Assembly (NCBI RefSeq): GCF_001667275.1 | Contig: NZ_LZHV01000035.1 | Coordinates: 39,337-103,336, forward strand | Reading direction: 5' to 3' | From: Mycobacterium sp. ACS4054 | GTDB lineage: Bacteria; Actinomycetota; Actinomycetes; Mycobacteriales; Mycobacteriaceae | Length of the DNA stretch: 64,000 nucleotides | Shown: in pieces, positions 12,867 to 22,365 of the stretch | Position numbering within the stretch: position 1 is the first letter of the stretch | Layout: each line of letters starts with the position of its first letter | Notes under the pieces: generated by a model | What the model saw: the letters and a program-made list of their open reading frames with translations, nothing else | The model's database searches: none | What the model was told of the DNA's origin: nothing | Made by a program: the position numbers and the translations under genes

Positions 12867-13661
12867 TTAGGTGCGGTTGTCGGCGCGCTGGCTGCCGGCG
12901 CGGGTCCTACGGCCCTCGATGCCCCAGCGGGTCACCTTGACCAGCGCCTCGCGGATGTTGGATCCGCTCATCTTGGAGACGCCGAGCTCGCGTTCGGTGA
13001 AGGTGATGGGCACCTCGGCGATGACGAACCCGCCGCAGACGGTGCGCCAGGTCAGGTCGATCTGGAAGCAGTAGCCCTTGGAGTCGACCGCATCGAGCCC
13101 GATCGCCTCGAGGACCTCACGGCGGTAGGCGCGGTAGCCGGCGGTGATGTCATGCACACCGATACCCAGCGCGATCCGCGCGTAGGTGTTGGCCGTCCAC
13201 GACAGCGCCCAGCGCCGCCACGGCCAATTTCGCACCGCCCCGCCCTCCACGTAGCGGGAACCGATGGCCAGATCGGCTCCGGCGTCGACGGCGTCCAGCA
13301 GCAGGTGCAGCTGCTCGGGGGCGTGGCTGCCGTCGGCGTCCATTTCGACCAGCACCGAGTAGTCGCGGCTCAGCCCCCAGGCGAAGCCCGCCAGATAGGC
13401 GGCGCCCAGCCCGTCCTTGGCGGTGCGGTGCATCACGTGGGTGCGACCGGCATCGGCGGCCGCCAGCTCCTCGGCGAGCTCGCCCGTGCCGTCGGGGCTG
13501 CTGTCGTCGACGATGAGCAGGTGGACGTGGGGGCAGGCGTCCTTCAGCCGCCGGTGGATCACCGGCAGGTTCTCCCGCTCGTTGTAGGTGGGGATGATCA
13601 CCAGGACGCGCTCGCTGGGGCGGCTGCCCGGGACCCGGGGCGCCGGCTGGCCGGTGGTCAT
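12867..13661 (-). CDS. ppm1: Polyprenol monophosphomannose synthase Ppm1 (catalytic domain as separate protein)
   Basis: A family-2 glycosyltransferase that transfers mannose from GDP-mannose to polyprenyl phosphate, giving the donor for periplasmic mannosylation of lipoarabinomannan, lipomannan and proteins. The 264-residue protein has the GT-A start [15 protein letters not shown], the nucleotide/metal-binding aspartates in [16 protein letters not shown] and the DXD-like EMDADGSH. It lacks C-terminal membrane helices, as expected for the short DPM1-like type. The ATG overlaps the stop of lnt (ATGA), so the two are translationally coupled. In M. tuberculosis the two form a single fused protein (Rv2051c); here they are split, as in M. 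smegmatis and M. avium relatives. Confidence 0.95.
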   Translation of the reverse strand: MTTGQPAPRVPGSRPSERVLVIIPTYNERENLPVIHRRLKDACPHVHLLIVDDSSPDGTGELAEELAAADAGRTHVMHRTAKDGLGAAYLAGFAWGLSRDYSVLVEMDADGSHAPEQLHLLLDAVDAGADLAIGSRYVEGGAVRNWPWRRWALSWTANTYARIALGIGVHDITAGYRAYRREVLEAIGLDAVDSKGYCFQIDLTWRTVCGGFVIAEVPITFTERELGVSKMSGSNIREALVKVTRWGIEGRRTRAGSQRADNRT

Positions 13662-15679
13662 GTAGCTCCTCTGTGTCGGCCGGAATGGCGCGACGGTCGT
13701 CGGCCGCCCTCGTGGGGCGGAGTGTAGTCACCGTCGGTGTCCGGCGGCGTCTGGTCCCCGCCCTCCTCGGGCGGACTGGCTGAGTCGGCCTCGTCGGGCG
13801 GGCTGTCGCCCGCGGGCGCACCGCCGTTCGGGGATTCGTCCGGGGCCTCGGACCTCTGACGAATGGGACGCGGGAACCATCTATTGTGCCGCATCCCGGC
13901 CAGGATGGCCGCTCCGGCCGCCGCGACCAGGAGCCACTGCAGCAGCGGGCCCCACCGCGTCGCCGGCGTCAGTTTGGTCTTCAGCCGTACCTGGATGTCC
14001 AGGTAGTCGGGCTGGAAGAAGTCCGTGCGCACCAGCTCGGCGCCGTCCGGCGCGATCACCGCGCTGATCCCCGTGGTGCCGGCGACCACCACGTATCGGT
14101 CGTGCTCGACCGCCCGCACCTTGGCGAATCCCAGCTGTTGTTCGCTCATCGTCTTGTTGAAGGTGGCGTTGTTGCTCGGCACGGCCAGCAACTGGGCACC
14201 GTTGAGCACCGCCTTGCGCGGGACCCGGTCGAAGATCACTTCCCAGCAGGTGGCGACCCCGACCGGCACCCCGGCGATGTGCACGACGTCCCGGCCCGGC
14301 CGGGGCACCATGTTCCCCGCGCGGTTGGCATAGCCGGACAGGTGCCTGAACAGCCACGGCATCGGCAGGTATTCGCCGAACGGTTGCACGATCTCCTTGT
14401 CGTGCCGGTCCGCGGGGCCGGTTAACGGGTTCCAGACGATCATCGTGTTGGTGTATTGGGGGTTGTCCGGCGGGCTGCCGGGCAGTTCGGACACGGTGCC
14501 GATGAGGATCGGGGCGCCGATCGCGGTCGCGGCCTGCGATATCTCCAGCGCGGCGTCGACATTGGCCAGCGGATCGATGTCCGAGGAGTCTTCCGGCCAG
14601 ATGACGAATTGCGGTTGCGGCGCCTGCCCGGAGCGCACGTCCTCCGCCAGCCGCAGCGTCTCGTGGACGTGGTTGTCGAGCACCGCCCGGCGTTGCGCGT
14701 TGAAGTCGAGACCCAGCCGCGGCACGTTGCCCTGCACCGCCGCGACGGTGACCGAGGGTTCGCCGCCCGACCCGGTGCCGGCGTGCCGCACCTGCGGCCA
14801 GACGATGACCGCCGCGAACAACACGAGGCATATGCAGACGCCCGGCAGGACCACCGCCGGCGGTGCCGCATCGGCGTTCGCCGGTTCGTCGCCGCTTCCC
14901 GCCCGGCGGCCGGCGTGCCACCACTTCACGATCTCGATTGCGATGGCGGTCGCGCTGAAGCCGATCAGCACGATCGCCAGGGAGAGCAGCGCGGCGCCGC
15001 CGAGCTTTGCCAGTGGCAGGAAGGGGCCCTGCGCCTGGCCGAATGCCACCACGCCCCAGGGGAAGCCGCCGAACGGCAGGGTGGATTTCAGCCACTCCTG
15101 GGCGGTCCACACCACGGCGAACCAGACGGGCCAGCCCGGCAACCCGCGCACCAGCACGGCGCACAGCCCGAACAAGGCGGGAAACAGCGCGCACGTCATC
15201 GCCAACACCGTCCAGGGCACGGCGCCGACGAGGGTGCTTATCCAGGGCAGCAGCGGCAGATAGAAGGCCAGCCCGAACAAGAAGCCGTAACCCAGACCGC
15301 CCGTCGGCGTGGTCGCGGGATGTTTGAGCACCCAGGCCAGCAGCGCGGACGCGACGACCGCGGCCCACCACCAGTTCAGGGAGGGGAAGCTGGTGAACAG
15401 CAGCACACCGCCCGCGGTGGCGCACACCAGGCGGGCCAGCCGCGGCCGCATGGCGGCCCGGACGGCGGGCAGCCGCGCGAGCGCCGCCGCGCCCAGCCGG
15501 CCCGGCACGGCTTGCAGACGGGCCGCGATCGGCCGGGCGCCGGCGTCGGAGGCGTCGGTTTCGGGCTCGGGCTCGACGGCGGCGGGCTCGTCGCCGCGTT
15601 CCGATTCCGCTTCGTCGCTGATCGGGTCGCTATCGGGAGTTGCGCCGGGATCGTCCACCGGGTCGTCGTCCCTAGCCAT
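13658..15679 (-). CDS. lnt: Apolipoprotein N-acyltransferase Lnt (Ppm1 domain-1 equivalent)
   Basis: Adds the third acyl chain to the N-terminal Cys of lipoproteins in the membrane. The chosen ATG gives 673 residues; a further upstream in-frame start is rejected because that part lies inside the amidohydrolase gene. After an acidic N-terminal tail (about residues 1-60) come several membrane helices (for example residues 85-270). The periplasmic nitrilase-fold domain carries the expected residues: Glu in [12 protein letters not shown], the EYLPM loop, and the nucleophilic Cys in ATCWEVIF. A final helix is followed by a long acidic Pro-rich tail ([17 protein letters not shown]). The start overlaps the end of the amidohydrolase gene by 8 bases and the stop overlaps ppm1, so the three genes look like one operon. 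Confidence 0.94.
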   Translation of the reverse strand: MARDDDPVDDPGATPDSDPISDEAESERGDEPAAVEPEPETDASDAGARPIAARLQAVPGRLGAAALARLPAVRAAMRPRLARLVCATAGGVLLFTSFPSLNWWWAAVVASALLAWVLKHPATTPTGGLGYGFLFGLAFYLPLLPWISTLVGAVPWTVLAMTCALFPALFGLCAVLVRGLPGWPVWFAVVWTAQEWLKSTLPFGGFPWGVVAFGQAQGPFLPLAKLGGAALLSLAIVLIGFSATAIAIEIVKWWHAGRRAGSGDEPANADAAPPAVVLPGVCICLVLFAAVIVWPQVRHAGTGSGGEPSVTVAAVQGNVPRLGLDFNAQRRAVLDNHVHETLRLAEDVRSGQAPQPQFVIWPEDSSDIDPLANVDAALEISQAATAIGAPILIGTVSELPGSPPDNPQYTNTMIVWNPLTGPADRHDKEIVQPFGEYLPMPWLFRHLSGYANRAGNMVPRPGRDVVHIAGVPVGVATCWEVIFDRVPRKAVLNGAQLLAVPSNNATFNKTMSEQQLGFAKVRAVEHDRYVVVAGTTGISAVIAPDGAELVRTDFFQPDYLDIQVRLKTKLTPATRWGPLLQWLLVAAAGAAILAGMRHNRWFPRPIRQRSEAPDESPNGGAPAGDSPPDEADSASPPEEGGDQTPPDTDGDYTPPHEGGRRPSRHSGRHRGAT

Positions 15680-17270
15680 GGATGACAGCGCCCCGATGCA
15701 CCGTCCGCCGGCACCGCGGCAAAGCGTCGGTCGGGCCCAGGCGGGGCAGGGCCGGCACCCGGGCGCGCGGGTCGGTCGACCAGCGCGCGACGGCGTCGCG
15801 GGGCGCGTGGACGTCCAGGGCCCCGGCGTCCCAGACGGCGTAGGAGGCCGGCGCGCCGGGCACCAAAGTCCCGGTCTTGCCGTCGTGCACCCCGGCGGCC
15901 CGCCAGCCACCGCGGGGCGCCGCGGCGAAGGCGGCCCGCGCGGACACCGCGCTGCCGGGGGTGTGATGGTTGACCGCCGCGCGCACGCTCGCCCACGGGT
16001 CGAGGCCCGTTACCGGTGCGTCCGTACCTAGCGCGAGGGGCACGCCTTGGGATGCTAACAGCGCGAGCGGGTTGAGCTGACTGCCTCGCTCGGCGCCCAG
16101 ACGCCGCGCGTACATGCCGCCGGTGCCGCCCCACAACGCGTCGAAGTTGGGTTGCACGCTCGCGATGACGCCCCACTGCCCCAGCCGGGTGGCCTGCTCG
16201 GCGGTCACCATCTCGAGGTGCTCGAGGCGGTGCCCGCACCGGGCGACGGCCACCGACCCGAGCCGCGCGACGACCCGTTCGAGAGCCGTCACCACGGCCG
16301 ACACCGCGGCATCGCCGATGACGTGGAAGCCGGCGGTCACCTGCGCCTCGGTGCACGCCCGCACGTGCGCCTCGATGAGGTCTGGGTCGAGGTAGCAGGT
16401 GCCGCGCCGTTCCTCGGCGTCGGCGTACGGCTCGTGCAGCCAGGCGGTGCGCGACCCGAGTGCGCCGTCGACGAAGAGGTCGCCGGCCAGCCCGCTGGCG
16501 CCGGTCTCCTCGATCAGCGCACGCGCCCGGGCGGGGGTGGTCACCGCCTCGCCCCAATAGCCGGTCACCTCGACGCCGTGGTCCAGGGCCCGCAGCTTCA
16601 GCCAGTCGTCCAGCCCGCCGATCTCGGGTCCGGCGCATTCGTGCACCGCGACGATGCCGGCCGCCGCGGCCGCCCGCAGGGCGGCCTCACGGGCCTCGGC
16701 GAGCTGCTCGGGGCTCAGCAGGCCGCGCGCGACGGCGCGGACCAGGTGATGGGCGTCGCCGCTGAGCGGACCGTCGGGGCTGAAGCCGGCGGCCGCCGGC
16801 AGGTCGGCGGCCAGCCGGCGCAATCCGGTCGAGGCCAGCGCGGAATGGACGTCCACCCTGGACAGATAGGCGGGCCGGTCCCCGAGGACGGCGTCCAGGT
16901 CGGCGGTTGCCGGCGCGGCGTTCTCGGGCCACGACGATTCGTCCCAGCCGTGTCCCCACACCAGCCGGCCGGGGTGGGCGGCCGCATAGTCGGCGACCAT
17001 CTGGACGCACTGCGCGCGCGAACCCGCCGCGCGCAGGTCCAGCCCGCTCAGCGTCAGGCCGGTCGCGGTCAGATGGATGTGGCTGTCGACGAAGCCGGGT
17101 GCCACGAAACCGCCGTCCAGGTCCTCGATGTCCGTCCCGGGGAACAGGCTGCGGCCGACGTCATCGCTGCCCAGCCACGCCACGACGCCGTCCTGCACCG
17201 CCATGGCGGTGGCGTCGGGATGGGTCGGGCTGTGCACCCGGCCGTTGACCAGCAGCGTGGTTGCAGTCAC
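15672..17270 (-). CDS. Amidohydrolase family protein (YtcJ-like, Rv2052c-like)
   Basis: A 532-residue metal-dependent amidohydrolase of the YtcJ/Amidohydro_3 type, substrate unknown. It starts at GTG with the small N-terminal beta domain ([20 protein letters not shown]). The metal-binding H-x-H is in VDSHIHLT (about residue 65). A further His cluster lies at [10 protein letters not shown], and the terminal metal Asp is in ALGTDAPVT. Length and position match M. tuberculosis Rv2052c. It overlaps lnt by 8 bases and lies 32 bases downstream of fxsA on the same strand, so it is probably co-transcribed with both. No signal peptide is visible, so a cytoplasmic location is likely. Confidence 0.85.
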   Translation of the reverse strand: MTATTLLVNGRVHSPTHPDATAMAVQDGVVAWLGSDDVGRSLFPGTDIEDLDGGFVAPGFVDSHIHLTATGLTLSGLDLRAAGSRAQCVQMVADYAAAHPGRLVWGHGWDESSWPENAAPATADLDAVLGDRPAYLSRVDVHSALASTGLRRLAADLPAAAGFSPDGPLSGDAHHLVRAVARGLLSPEQLAEAREAALRAAAAAGIVAVHECAGPEIGGLDDWLKLRALDHGVEVTGYWGEAVTTPARARALIEETGASGLAGDLFVDGALGSRTAWLHEPYADAEERRGTCYLDPDLIEAHVRACTEAQVTAGFHVIGDAAVSAVVTALERVVARLGSVAVARCGHRLEHLEMVTAEQATRLGQWGVIASVQPNFDALWGGTGGMYARRLGAERGSQLNPLALLASQGVPLALGTDAPVTGLDPWASVRAAVNHHTPGSAVSARAAFAAAPRGGWRAAGVHDGKTGTLVPGAPASYAVWDAGALDVHAPRDAVARWSTDPRARVPALPRLGPTDALPRCRRTVHRGAVIHG

Positions 17271-17302
17271 AGGGCAAAACTACGTGGGGCGGCGGGCGAT
17301 GT

Positions 17303-17833
17303 TCAGTCCCAGCCGGGCCGTCCCGGGAAACCACCGCGCACCGGCTCGTTCGGCAGGGCGGGCGGTTTGAAGTCCCGCACGTCCACGACCTCACCGTCGA
17401 TGTAGTCGGCGCCCGCGGGGGCGCCGCCCTGGCGCGCGCCGAACAGCGTCGCGTCCGCGAGCAACGGCATCCGCCGCCGCAGCCCGCGCATCGCGACCGC
17501 CGCCAGTCCCGGGCCGACGGCCGAGCGGACGGGCCGGACCAGCAGCAACAGCCCCAACGCCGTGGTGACCAGTCCGGGCACCAGCACCAGGAGTGCGGCC
17601 AGGGCGAAGAGCGCGCCGTCGCTCGCCGCGGTGCGGGGAGCGGCCAGGCCGGACCGCAGGTGAGCGATCTGGCGAAGGACGTGCGATCCCATCATCGGCA
17701 CCATCAGGCCCCAGCCGAGCAGGAAGGTGCCCAGCAACGCCAGCACCGTCCAGCCCCATCCGATCGCCGAAGCCAGGGCGATGGTCGCCGCCAGCTCCAC
17801 GACGGCGTAGATGACAAACAGCCGTGACAGCAT
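17303..17833 (-). CDS. fxsA: FxsA family membrane protein
   Basis: A 176-residue integral membrane protein of the FxsA family, named for suppression of F-plasmid exclusion of phage T7 in E. coli; its cellular role is not known. From the ATG at 17833, which gives the family length, helices occur at MLSRLFVIYAVVELAATIAL, WTVLALLGTFLLGWGLMV and FALAALLVLVPGLVTTALGLL. The typical FxsA segment of glycines and prolines after the second helix is present. The C-terminal 60 residues are hydrophilic (DYIDGEVVDVRDFKPP). It is divergent from the dienelactone-hydrolase-like gene and leads the operon into the amidohydrolase, lnt and ppm1. Confidence 0.9.
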   Translation of the reverse strand: MLSRLFVIYAVVELAATIALASAIGWGWTVLALLGTFLLGWGLMVPMMGSHVLRQIAHLRSGLAAPRTAASDGALFALAALLVLVPGLVTTALGLLLLVRPVRSAVGPGLAAVAMRGLRRRMPLLADATLFGARQGGAPAGADYIDGEVVDVRDFKPPALPNEPVRGGFPGRPGWD

Positions 17834-17906
17834 GTCTGGCCAACGTCCGCCGACCGCGTCGAAGTTCCCATGGTGATGTCCGGGGCGATTGCAGTTAGAT
17901 GACGCT

Positions 17907-18611
17907 ATGACCACGATTGAGATCGACACGCCCGAAGGACCGATCGACGCGCTGCTGGACCTGCCCTCGGGCCAGGGCCCGTGGCCCGGTGTCGTGGTGG
18001 TCCACGACGCGTTCGGATACGGCCGGGACAAAGAGTCGACGAACAAGCGCATCGCCGAGGCCGGCTATGTGGCGATCACCCCGAACATGTACGCGCGGGG
18101 CGGCCGCATCCGTTGCATCACCCGGGTGATGAAGGAGCTGCAGACGCAGCGCGGCCGCGCCCTCTCCGACATCCTGGCCGCCCGCGATCACCTGAAGGCC
18201 ATGCCGGAATGTTCGGGTCAGATCGGCATCGCGGGTTTCTGCATGGGCGGCCAGTTCGCACTGGTGATGTCGCCCAAGGGGTTCGGCGCCTCCGCACCGT
18301 TCTATGGCGCTCCCCTGCCCCGCAACCTCGACAAGACGCTGGACGGGGCGTGCCCGATCGTGGCCAGCTTCGGCGCGAAGGACCCGCTGGGGCGGGGCGC
18401 GCCCGAGAAGCTGAACGAGGTCATCGCCAGAAAGAACATCACGGCCGACGTAAAGGTCTATCCGGGCGTGGGGCACAGCTTCGCCAACGATCTGCCCGCC
18501 CAATCATTGCTTAGGATCACCGGTTTCGGCTATGACGAGGCCGCTACCGAGGACGCCTGGCGCCGCGTTTTCGCGTTCTTCGGCGAACATTTGGCGGGCG
18601 CTTCGACCTAG
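17907..18611 (+). CDS. Dienelactone hydrolase family protein (Rv2054-like)
   Basis: A 234-residue alpha/beta-hydrolase of the dienelactone hydrolase family. The catalytic Cys sits in GFCMGGQFAL (about residue 114), the acid is probably Asp in FGAKDPLG, and the His is in GVGHSFAND, giving the Cys-Asp-His triad of the family. The ATG at 17907 is preferred over an upstream in-frame codon because it begins the conserved strand MTTIEIDTPEGPIDALL. The true substrate is unknown; mycobacterial members are not tied to chloroaromatic breakdown. It is convergent with the PfpI-family gene with only 5 bases between stops, and divergent from fxsA. Length and place match M. tuberculosis Rv2054. Confidence 0.88.
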   Translation: MTTIEIDTPEGPIDALLDLPSGQGPWPGVVVVHDAFGYGRDKESTNKRIAEAGYVAITPNMYARGGRIRCITRVMKELQTQRGRALSDILAARDHLKAMPECSGQIGIAGFCMGGQFALVMSPKGFGASAPFYGAPLPRNLDKTLDGACPIVASFGAKDPLGRGAPEKLNEVIARKNITADVKVYPGVGHSFANDLPAQSLLRITGFGYDEAATEDAWRRVFAFFGEHLAGAST

Positions 18612-18616
18612 TTGCG

Positions 18617-19471
18617 TCAGTTGAGCTTGCGCGACAAGGCGGCGGCAAAGGTGTGGGTGTCGCCGGGCCAGCGGGCCGACACGTAGCTGCCGTCGTCAAC
18701 GACGAACGCGGGCCGCGAATCGGTCGGGGTGTCGCGCGCCATCCCCGAGGCCTTGCGCCGCCAGCCCGGCGAACCGCGCACCACATCGCGGAAATCCGTT
18801 GGATCCGCAAGCGCGCGAGTTACTTCCGCCTGCACCGACATGTAGCCGTTCGCCTGGCCGGGTTGCTCGGTGTAGGTGCGGTAGTAGTCCCGGTCCCAGA
18901 ATCGGGTGATCCGCGTCAAGCGCCACGCCAGGCCCTCCATCGCCCACGTCAACGCCGTGGTCTTGCGGCCGTAGAGCACCGAGCGACCCGTCGCGGGGTC
19001 GACGCTGCGCGCGGCCAGCAGCACACCGTGGCAGATGGCGCCCACCACCAGCCCGCGGGCGAAGGCGTTCACGACGAGCCGGTGCAGGACTTCGCTGTCG
19101 ATGTAGCTGCGCATTCCGCGGGCGCGATGGCCGCCGGGCAACAACAGCGCGTCGATGCCGTCGAGGCCGGCTTGGGACCAGGCAATCGGATGCTGAAACT
19201 CGTTTGACGCCAACATATCTCGATAGGCGGCGCGCCCGTCCCTGTTGGCCCTGAGCATCAGCCCGATCAGCGGGATGCCGCCGAGCACCGGCAGGGCGGA
19301 CCAGGCGTCCAGTCCGCGGCCGGTCACCATGATGTCGTCGGCTCTTGCGGGCGCGCCGCTTTCGGTGGCGAACACCACCCGATGACCGTCGCGGGTCAGG
19401 ACGCGCCAGCTGACGGCGACCTCGGTGGGGTCGAAGTCGCGGTCCGGGATCGGGATGAGGACGGCGCCCAT
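18617..19471 (-). CDS. DJ-1/PfpI family protein
   Basis: A 284-residue protein with a class I glutamine-amidotransferase-like fold. It opens with AVLIPIPDRDFDPTEVAVSW, has the ALLLPGGHRARGM loop, and the nucleophile elbow Cys in VGAICHGVLLAARS (about residue 146). That Cys-His pair is typical of DJ-1/PfpI proteins, which include chaperones, proteases and isocyanide hydratases, so the activity cannot be deduced. It ends 5 bases from the convergent dienelactone-hydrolase-like gene and begins 6 bases downstream of the PNPOx-fold gene on the same strand, implying co-transcription. In M. tuberculosis this interval instead holds a zinc-regulated ribosomal-protein cluster, so this is a lineage-specific difference. 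Confidence 0.82.
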   Translation of the reverse strand: MGAVLIPIPDRDFDPTEVAVSWRVLTRDGHRVVFATESGAPARADDIMVTGRGLDAWSALPVLGGIPLIGLMLRANRDGRAAYRDMLASNEFQHPIAWSQAGLDGIDALLLPGGHRARGMRSYIDSEVLHRLVVNAFARGLVVGAICHGVLLAARSVDPATGRSVLYGRKTTALTWAMEGLAWRLTRITRFWDRDYYRTYTEQPGQANGYMSVQAEVTRALADPTDFRDVVRGSPGWRRKASGMARDTPTDSRPAFVVDDGSYVSARWPGDTHTFAAALSRKLN

Positions 19472-19477
19472 GAGGCC

Positions 19478-19873
19478 CTAGGCCTGCGCCACCTTCAGCT
19501 CGAGGCCGACGTTGTTCTCCATGCCGCCGCGCAGCTTGCTGACGAAGTTGAACACCTTGCCCACGACGCCGTAGCGCTGCCCGATCGCGTCGTAAACCGC
19601 CGCAGTTTGCGACTTGTCGAGGATGGCAGCGGTGCCTTCGACGGCCTCGCTGGTCGGCTTGCCCTGCATCGTGCAGGTGGCCAACGTGACCCGCGGCGTG
19701 TTGCGGATTCGCTTGACCTTCCACGACTTTTCGCCGGTGATGACCAGGAGCCGGTCCCCCCGCTGCTTGTCCAGGGCCGCCCAGATCGGCGTCGGCTTGG
19801 GCTTGCCGTCCTTGGTGAAGGTGGTCAACAGGATGTATTGCGCCTTGGCGAGGTCGGCGAAGCTGGGCGTCAC
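19478..19873 (-). CDS. PNPOx-fold F420-dependent oxidoreductase family protein (Rv2061c-like)
   Basis: A 131-residue split beta-barrel protein of the mycobacterial PPOX class, which bind F420 or flavin and reduce diverse substrates. The family core is visible as YILLTTFTKDGKPKPTPIWAAL, LLVITGEKSWKVKRIRNTPRVTLATC and GTAAIL. The first strand pair, the R-x-x-P substrate loop and the length of about 130 residues match M. tuberculosis Rv2061c. It starts at GTG. In M. tuberculosis it sits directly next to cobN; here the four-gene sulfotransferase/SDR operon is inserted between them. The cofactor is inferred from the family. Confidence 0.86.
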   Translation of the reverse strand: MTPSFADLAKAQYILLTTFTKDGKPKPTPIWAALDKQRGDRLLVITGEKSWKVKRIRNTPRVTLATCTMQGKPTSEAVEGTAAILDKSQTAAVYDAIGQRYGVVGKVFNFVSKLRGGMENNVGLELKVAQA

Positions 19874-19940
19874 GCTGTCAACCTACCCCCAGCGGCCCGG
19901 CATTGACATCGCCCACCTTCGGCTGCGATAGTCAGGGCAC

Positions 19941-19969
19941 CTTAAACGAAAATACTATTTTCAGTTAAG
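19941..19969. promoter_or_regulatory. 29-bp near-palindromic operator over the likely promoter of the sulfotransferase/SDR operon
   Basis: Two 14-base arms, 19941-19954 and 19956-19969, flank a single central base and match at 12 of 14 positions. The inner 15 bases (GAAAATACTATTTTC) are a perfect palindrome, apart from the centre. It contains TACTAT (19953-19958), a good -10 element, and lies 30 bases upstream of the GTG at 20000. It is unusually AT-rich for this genome. The TetR gene inside the downstream operon is the natural candidate to bind it (inference). Confidence 0.65.
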
Positions 19970-19999
19970 GCCTCGGCAGCGGCGACGGAAGCGGGAAGC

Positions 20000-21223
20000 G
20001 TGAGCGATCCGACAACACCGCTCACCTGGCTGCCGTTTTCGATCACCGAGGCCGCGCTATCGGGAAAGCCAGGGGACCTCGGTCTATTTCAGGCCTGGTC
20101 GCACCTGCTGAGCCGGCTCCGCGAAGCCGCCCAGGTCGTGGAATCCGACCCGACGGGCGGAAATCGCACAGACCTTGCCGCCGGCATGCGCCATCTTCTG
20201 GTGTTGCTCACCGCGGGTATCGACGAGGTGCTGCGCTTCGACCCGGATCCGGTTCTGAGCGTGCGGCGTACCAGCACCGACGACATGGTGACCTGGGGCA
20301 TGGAGTGCCCGGACTGCCTCTACACTCGGGCCGCGCTGCGCGGCGGCGAAAGTTACCGGCTGTTCGGCAATCGCGGCACCGCTCGATATGTCGGGCTGCA
20401 GACGATGAACGGCATTGTCGCGACGGCCAACGAGCTGGTGGACGAACTCGAGGTGGATGCCGACGGAAATTTCGAGGTCATCCTGTCGGCTGATGAACGC
20501 CCGGGGAATTGGATGCGGATCGAGGGCGACAACCCCACCTTGACCGTGCGGCACTTCTTCTACGACTGGGATGCCGAAGTGCCCTCGTCGCTGCACGTCG
20601 AACGAGTCGGTACGGCGGTGAAAACCAAAGGCCTCTCAGTCGATCCGGACACGGTGGTGGCCCGACAGATCGCCGCCCTCGGCGACTTCGTCGCAGACAA
20701 CCTGGCCTTTTTCCTGCAGTTCGGCGCCGCGGCGCCGGCCAACGGATTCCTGCCGCCGATCGACCGCACCGATATGGGCGCAGCCGCCGAGAACAGGCCG
20801 GTGATCGGTCGCTGGGAGTTGCGCTCCGGCGAAGCGCTCATTGTGGAAGTGGAGCCGCCCCAGGGTCTTTACTGGAGCTTTTCCATCGGCAATCCGTGGT
20901 GGGAGACGATCCACTACGGGCGCCACCAGTCCAGCCTCAATGCCCATCAGGCCGTGTTGGATTCGGACGGACTGGTGCGCGTGGTGCTGAGTGAGCGCGA
21001 TCCCGGGGTTGCGAATTGGCTCGACACGGCGGGCCATAGCAACGGACCCATCATCTTGCGCTGCGTGCGGACGGAATCCGCTCCAACGCCGTCCACACGC
21101 GTGGTGGCGTTCTCCGATCTGCGCGCCGCGTTGCCCCCGGACACACCCGAGGTCACCTCCCGGGAGCGGACGGCCATCCTGGCCGCGCGGTGTCGCGCCG
21201 TACGAGAACGGTTCGGGCGATGA
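20000..21223 (+). CDS. DUF1214-like conserved protein, first gene of the sulfotransferase/SDR operon
   Basis: A 407-residue protein without signal peptide or clear membrane helix. The C-terminal half has the DUF1214-like pattern: a strand-rich segment with LIVEVEPPQGLYWSFSIGNPWW, an SLNAHQAVLDSDG loop, and GVANWLDTAGHSNGPIILRC. The N-terminal third is helical. Enzymatic activity is unknown. It starts at GTG at 20000, 30 bases after the palindromic operator, and its stop overlaps the sulfotransferase start (ATGA). The set of this protein, a sulfotransferase and an SDR resembles, from memory, M. tuberculosis Rv3529c-Rv3531c in the cholesterol-catabolism region, which suggests a lipid or steroid role for the operon. 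Confidence 0.78.
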   Translation: MSDPTTPLTWLPFSITEAALSGKPGDLGLFQAWSHLLSRLREAAQVVESDPTGGNRTDLAAGMRHLLVLLTAGIDEVLRFDPDPVLSVRRTSTDDMVTWGMECPDCLYTRAALRGGESYRLFGNRGTARYVGLQTMNGIVATANELVDELEVDADGNFEVILSADERPGNWMRIEGDNPTLTVRHFFYDWDAEVPSSLHVERVGTAVKTKGLSVDPDTVVARQIAALGDFVADNLAFFLQFGAAAPANGFLPPIDRTDMGAAAENRPVIGRWELRSGEALIVEVEPPQGLYWSFSIGNPWWETIHYGRHQSSLNAHQAVLDSDGLVRVVLSERDPGVANWLDTAGHSNGPIILRCVRTESAPTPSTRVVAFSDLRAALPPDTPEVTSRERTAILAARCRAVRERFGR

Positions 21224-22365
21224 CGTTCGATCCCGACGAACTGGAATACGGCGCTTGTGCCGCAACTGGTTTCGATGACTTCGGCTCGCCTTATTACCGG
21301 GAAGGGCTGGAACGCATCGTCGAAGCGCTGAACACCGAGGCCGACCTCAACGACATGGGGCGGGTCATCCAGCACGCCACCATCACCAACGCCTTGATCC
21401 AGCGCCTCAGGATCGAGGAGACCTACGCGCAACATCCCGAAATAGACCGCGAGGAAATCAGCGGTCCGGTGTTTGTCATCGGTCTGCCCCGCACCGGTAC
21501 CACGGCGCTGAGCCAACTGGTGGCCGCGGATCCGCAGTTCCGGTCACTGCGAATGTGGGAATCCCAATCCCCCGCCCCGCCACCGGAAGCCGCCACACAA
21601 CACACAGATCCGCGGATCGCGCAAGCCGAGGCCGGACTGGCGATGCTCAACGACATGTTCCCGTTGATGAAGACGCTCTACAACTCCGAGGCGACGGCCC
21701 CGACGGAATGCCAGGACTTGATGGGCATGAGTTTCCGAACGTTCCACTTCGATGGCGCCGTCCGCGCGCCAAGGTACTTGGCCTGGGTCATGCAATGCGA
21801 CATGCGGGAGACCTACACCTACCACCGGCGAGTCCTCAAGCTGCTGCAATGGCACTGTCCACCCTCGCTCTGGCATCTCAAGACTCCCGTTCACATGTTC
21901 GCCCTCGATGCGCTCGTTGAGTCCTACCCGGACGCAAAGTTCCTATGGAGTCATCGTGATCCGGCCAAGGTGATGGGCTCGGTTTGCAGCCTCATTCAGT
22001 ACGTGCGCAGCTGGAGTAGCGACCGCAACGATGCCGATGAACTCGGCGCCGAACAACTGGATAGCTGGGTTGAAGCTATTAGGAGAGCAATGGATTTCCG
22101 CAGCCGAGTGGGTGACGAGCGATTCGCCGACGTCTCCTTCGCGGATTTGCAAACTGACCCGGTGCGGACGCTGCAAGCCAGCTACGCGTCGCTCGGACTC
22201 GATTTCTCCGAAGCCACCTTGAATTCGGTCAACCGGTGGGCCCAGGAGCACCGACCCGGCTCGCGGGGTGCCCACGAGTATGACCTCGCCGACTTTGGCT
22301 TGTCACCCGACGGCGTGCGCGCACGATTCGCCGACTACCTCGCCACCTACGATGCCACCGGTTGA
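21220..22365 (+). CDS. Sulfotransferase family protein
   Basis: A 381-residue PAPS-dependent sulfotransferase-fold protein (Sulfotransfer_3 type). The 5'-phosphosulfate-binding loop is FVIGLPRTGTTALSQL (about residue 85). The 3'-phosphate-binding region is FLWSHRDPAKVMGSVCSLI (about residue 242). A conserved LKTPVHMFALDAL helix precedes it. The natural acceptor is unknown; similar mycobacterial proteins sit in steroid or lipid gene clusters. Translation is coupled to the upstream DUF1214-like gene by a four-base overlap, and the TetR gene begins inside its last codons. Confidence 0.88.
   Translation: MTFDPDELEYGACAATGFDDFGSPYYREGLERIVEALNTEADLNDMGRVIQHATITNALIQRLRIEETYAQHPEIDREEISGPVFVIGLPRTGTTALSQLVAADPQFRSLRMWESQSPAPPPEAATQHTDPRIAQAEAGLAMLNDMFPLMKTLYNSEATAPTECQDLMGMSFRTFHFDGAVRAPRYLAWVMQCDMRETYTYHRRVLKLLQWHCPPSLWHLKTPVHMFALDALVESYPDAKFLWSHRDPAKVMGSVCSLIQYVRSWSSDRNDADELGAEQLDSWVEAIRRAMDFRSRVGDERFADVSFADLQTDPVRTLQASYASLGLDFSEATLNSVNRWAQEHRPGSRGAHEYDLADFGLSPDGVRARFADYLATYDATG

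Noticed and set aside
15680..15910. N-terminal extension of lnt
   Set aside because: The extension lies in the amidohydrolase gene in another frame and reads Pro/Arg/Cys-rich. ATG 15679 gives a normal Lnt N-terminus.
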